Shown here in pieces: positions 61,376 through 64,000 of a stretch of DNA of 64,000 nucleotides. The DNA is taken from assembly GCA_028693165.1 (NCBI GenBank), contig JAQUVX010000004.1:62001-126000 (forward strand), read 5' to 3'. The stretch is from Lachnospiraceae bacterium (lineage in GTDB: Bacteria; Bacillota; Clostridia; Lachnospirales; Lachnospiraceae). Numbering within the stretch: the first letter of the stretch is position 1; the number at the start of each line of letters is the position of its first letter. Position numbers and translations under genes: made by a program. The notes under the pieces are model-generated. The model saw nothing but the letters and a program-made list of their open reading frames with translations, did no database searches and was not told the DNA's origin.

Positions 61376-62896
61376 ATGGACGCACAAATGGTATTAAATG
61401 CAATTATGCAGGTCTGCGAACCGCTTTCTCTGCTGTATTTGTTTATCGGATTCTTCGTAGGAGTTATCTTCGGTGCAATGCCGGGACTGACTTCTACACT
61501 GGCGATTGCGCTGCTTTTGCCTATGACATATTCCATGCCGTTGTCCCGTGCCCTGGTTATGTGTATGGGTGTTTACATGGCAGGTATTTACTCAGGATGT
61601 ATCACTGCAATCACAATCAATATTCCTGGTACGCCGGGTGCAGTTATGACGAGCATTGAAGGTCACGCTATGATGAAACGAGGCGAGGGTGCGAAAGCAA
61701 TCGGTCATGCAACTATAGCATCATCCATTGGCGGTGCAGTTGGCGCATTGCTTCTGATCTTCATCTCCCCGCTGGCTGTAAAGCTGGCCTTGATGGTTCG
61801 TACACCGGGGAAGTTTTCACTTGTGTTCTTCGCTTTGATCGTTATGGTCATCATCAGCAAGAACAAATACAAAGCAGTGGTTGCACTGGCCTTTGGTCTT
61901 GCATGCGCAACCATCGGTGTTGATAAGCTGAAGACAGTATCACGTTTGACCTTTGGTTTCACACAGCTGGTAGAAGGTATTGATACTACCACACTGATTG
62001 TCGGCGCATTTGCAATCAGTGAGATTATTTCACAGGCACTGGTCAGCAATGCTGAGTATGAGAAACTGGGAGAAGCCGCAAACAAGCTGAAATTCAAGAG
62101 AAAAGACTTCTTCCCATCGCTGAAAGAACTGAAAGAGGTAGGAATCCTTACTTATATCAAATCCACGATCATCGGATTCTTCATCGGTGTTCTTCCGGGT
62201 GCAGGTGCATCCATGGCAAGCTTTGTTTCTTATGCTACTGCACAGAGCTCCAGCAAGACACCAGAGAAGTTCGGAACCGGTTATCCTGCCGGTATTGCAG
62301 CTCCGGAGTGTGCGAATAACGCAGTATGCGGCGGCGCACTGGTTCCGATGCTGACGCTTGGTATCCCTGGTGATGGTACGACAGCAGTACTGCTTGGCGT
62401 ATTTCTGGTATATGGCATCGTTCCTGGTCCGAACCTGCTGACGACCCGTATGGCTGAGCTGGCTCCGATGTACATTGCACTGTTTGTTTCTGCAGCAATT
62501 CTGATGCCTTTGTCACTGTATTTATTCGGACCGTATTATTTGAAAATCGTAAGAATCAACAGACTGGTTCTGTACAGTGCAATTTCTCTGGCAGCAATTC
62601 TGGGTGTATATGCAGCTACTGCATCCGTATTCCAGATGGGTATCGCTCTGGCCGTTGGTGTTGCAATGTACTTCTTGAAGAAAGAAGGCTATCCGCCTGT
62701 GCCATTTATTTTGGGAGTTATCTTGGGGCCGCTCTGTGAACAGTATTTGAGAACAACGCTTACTCTTGGACAGGGTAATGTATCTGTATTCTTTACGGAG
62801 CCGGACAGCCTGTTCTTCCTGGTACTTACAGTCGTATTTGCTGTATGGCTTCCGAGACTGAATAAGAAGAGTGAGACCGCAGCAGTAAAGGCTTAA
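61376..62896 (+). CDS. tctA: TTT transporter large membrane subunit TctA
   Basis: A 506-residue protein with about 12 helices. The family signature is clear: FVGVIFGAMPGLTSTLAIALLLP near residue 28, GIYSGCITAITINIPGTPGAVMTSIEGHAMMKRGEG near 70, GVLPGAGASMASFVSYATAQ near 270 and APECANNAVCGGALVPMLTLGIPGDGTTAVLLG near 305. It is the transport channel of the tripartite system, energised by an ion gradient. It closes the transporter trio and is followed after 30 bases by the dehydrogenase gene. Confidence 0.96.
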   Translation: MDAQMVLNAIMQVCEPLSLLYLFIGFFVGVIFGAMPGLTSTLAIALLLPMTYSMPLSRALVMCMGVYMAGIYSGCITAITINIPGTPGAVMTSIEGHAMMKRGEGAKAIGHATIASSIGGAVGALLLIFISPLAVKLALMVRTPGKFSLVFFALIVMVIISKNKYKAVVALAFGLACATIGVDKLKTVSRLTFGFTQLVEGIDTTTLIVGAFAISEIISQALVSNAEYEKLGEAANKLKFKRKDFFPSLKELKEVGILTYIKSTIIGFFIGVLPGAGASMASFVSYATAQSSSKTPEKFGTGYPAGIAAPECANNAVCGGALVPMLTLGIPGDGTTAVLLGVFLVYGIVPGPNLLTTRMAELAPMYIALFVSAAILMPLSLYLFGPYYLKIVRINRLVLYSAISLAAILGVYAATASVFQMGIALAVGVAMYFLKKEGYPPVPFILGVILGPLCEQYLRTTLTLGQGNVSVFFTEPDSLFFLVLTVVFAVWLPRLNKKSETAAVKA

Positions 62897-62926
62897 CTAC
62901 AGTGTGTGATACGAGGAGGAAAACAG

Positions 62927-63895
62927 ATGAGTTATAAGGTGTTGATTCCACAGGATGTTGCAATCGAAGGAAAGGAATACCTTCTGGAACGCGGCCATGA
63001 AATTAAAATGGGAAGCGGATTCAAAGAGGAAGACCTGGTAAGAGATGTGGCTGACTGTGATGCAATTCTGCTTCGTACAGCACCGTGTACCAGAGCAGTT
63101 CTGGAAGCAGGAAAGAAGCTAAAGATTGTAGCAAGACATGGCGCCGGATATAACAACGTTGATCTGGATGCAGCAGAAGAACTGGGGATCTGGGTAACGA
63201 ATGCACCGGATTCCACGAGCAACTCGGTGGCGGAGTTTACATTGGGTGCGATCATTGCAACAACGAAGAGAACCTTTATGCTGAGTCAGACGATTAAGAA
63301 TGACGATTTCTTCTATAAGAACAATCATAAAGGCAGGGATCTGGTCGGAAAGACTCTGGCTATCATGGGATTTGGCCGGATAGGAAGAACTGTAGCAAAA
63401 AAAGCTTACTATGGGCTTGACATGAAGATCATCGCATATGATCCATACGCAAAGCCAGAGACGATTCCGGAGTACGCAGCCTTGGTTGACTGGGATACTG
63501 CATTTAAGACAGCGGATGTTGTTTCTCTTCATATGCCTTTGACAAAAGACAATAAGTTCTGTGTTGGCAAGAGAGAATTTGAAGAAATGAAATCCACTGC
63601 ATATTTTTTGAACTGTGCCCGCGGTGAGCTGGTAAAGGACGAAGACCTTGCAGAAGCCGTGGCGAATAAGACGATCGCTGGTGCCTATACAGATGTATTT
63701 AACGTGGAACCTCCGACAACGGATAACCCGCTGCTGCATCTGGAAGATGTCAGTGTAACTCCGCACATGGCCTCAAATACGGAAGAGTGTATGACGCGCA
63801 TGGCAACGGAGGCGGCATCTCAGATTCACCTGATTCTTTCCGGCGAGCAGCCAACCTGGCCGGTTAATAAGCCGGCATCTCCAAGATCAATATGA
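62927..63895 (+). CDS. D-2-hydroxyacid dehydrogenase (SerA/hydroxypyruvate reductase-like)
   Basis: A 322-residue NAD-dependent D-2-hydroxyacid dehydrogenase. Catalytic Arg is in ARHGAGYNNVD (about residue 74), the cofactor loop in LAIMGFGRIGRTVAKKA (about 145), Arg/Glu in NCARGELVKDEDL and VFNVEPPTTDNPL (about 263), and His in VTPHMASNTEE (about 282). It lacks the ACT domain of long SerA proteins. In this island a hydroxypyruvate or tartronate-related reductase would fit, moving intermediates toward D-glycerate, but the substrate is not proven. The ATG at 62927 has GAGGAGG upstream. Confidence 0.9.
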   Translation: MSYKVLIPQDVAIEGKEYLLERGHEIKMGSGFKEEDLVRDVADCDAILLRTAPCTRAVLEAGKKLKIVARHGAGYNNVDLDAAEELGIWVTNAPDSTSNSVAEFTLGAIIATTKRTFMLSQTIKNDDFFYKNNHKGRDLVGKTLAIMGFGRIGRTVAKKAYYGLDMKIIAYDPYAKPETIPEYAALVDWDTAFKTADVVSLHMPLTKDNKFCVGKREFEEMKSTAYFLNCARGELVKDEDLAEAVANKTIAGAYTDVFNVEPPTTDNPLLHLEDVSVTPHMASNTEECMTRMATEAASQIHLILSGEQPTWPVNKPASPRSI

Positions 63896-63908
63896 ATGTA
63901 ACCGTCAG

Positions 63909-63942
63909 AAATCTCCGGTCAGAAATGATCCGGGGATTTTTC
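63909..63942 (+). terminator. Terminator of the glucarate island
   Basis: AAATCTCCGG (63909-63918) pairs with CCGGGGATTT (63930-63939), one G-U pair, followed by TTTTC. The last 58 bases of the window after it show no feature I can support. Confidence 0.8.
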
Positions 63943-64000
63943 GGCTGGCATGACGCTGATCGATACGGCGGATATGCAATGAGGATATAGGAATCATCAT

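Noticed and set aside
63943-64000. Start of another gene at the right edge
   Set aside because: Too little sequence and no clear ribosome site with a start codon.

Overview
The window looks like a chromosomal segment of a Clostridia bacterium (Bacillota), most likely a Lachnospiraceae gut anaerobe. The evidence is strong AGGAGG-type ribosome binding sites, GTG and TTG starts with good Shine-Dalgarno sites, sporulation-family genes (spoVG, a SpoVB-like flippase), YhaO/YhaN, paired glgC/glgD, lipoproteins with Ala/Thr-rich linkers, and TRAP, TTT and ABC uptake systems. There is no rRNA, tRNA or CRISPR array that I can see. Species is inference only.

Layout. 0-7.1 kb: a sugar-acid uptake and reduction regulon (LacI-family regulator, two YhcH/YiaL proteins, a YiaK-like diketogulonate reductase, TRAP transporter DctPQM) marked by repeated copies of the operator CAATCGATTG. 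7.1-9.9 kb: an AT-rich three-gene ABC-2 system on the minus strand. 10.1-13.3 kb: SpoVB/MurJ-like flippase and PIN-PhoH ATPase. 13.4-19.6 kb: a barnase-like RNase lipoprotein, a barstar-like inhibitor, a HAMP membrane sensor, recJ, a Gfo/Idh/MocA oxidoreductase and glyA with a structured leader. 19.7-26.4 kb: a complete Pho module (Pho box, pstS-pstC-pstA-pstB-phoU-phoB-phoR) in which PstS is circularly permuted. 26.4-27.15 kb: a gene-free stretch full of inverted repeats and TTTTGGTA words.

27.15-32.3 kb (minus strand): YhaN/YhaO-like DNA-repair pair, asnS and a small lipoprotein. 32.5-35.3 kb: glgC, glgD, spoVG. 35.5-42.0 kb: an aldehyde dehydrogenase, an 0.8 kb gene-free stretch, pth and mfd. 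42.0-47.3 kb: a LysR regulator divergent from an MFS transporter, PatB-type C-S lyase, NhaC antiporter and RidA, probably one sulfur/amino-acid lyase operon. 47.3-51.7 kb: a TetR regulator with a near-perfect palindromic operator and a heterodimeric ABC exporter. 51.8-52.9 kb: a decayed mobile-element region (5' part of a group II intron directly after a terminator, joined to the 3' end of a transposase gene).

53.2-63.9 kb: a D-glucarate/galactarate catabolic island. A PrpR_N-PAS-AAA-Fis regulator with a broken sigma54-contact loop sits in front of garR, a DapA-family aldolase, glycerate kinase, gudD, the tripartite transporter tctC-tctB-tctA and a 2-hydroxyacid dehydrogenase. The two transcription units (garR-... 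and tctC-...) start with near-duplicate sigma70-type promoter modules carrying the same upstream TTTCA-N5-TGAAAT element at the same distance from the -10 box. Together with the regulator's missing GAFTGA loop, this suggests a sigma54-independent activator or repressor derived from an enhancer-binding protein. This is the most interesting candidate system in the window.
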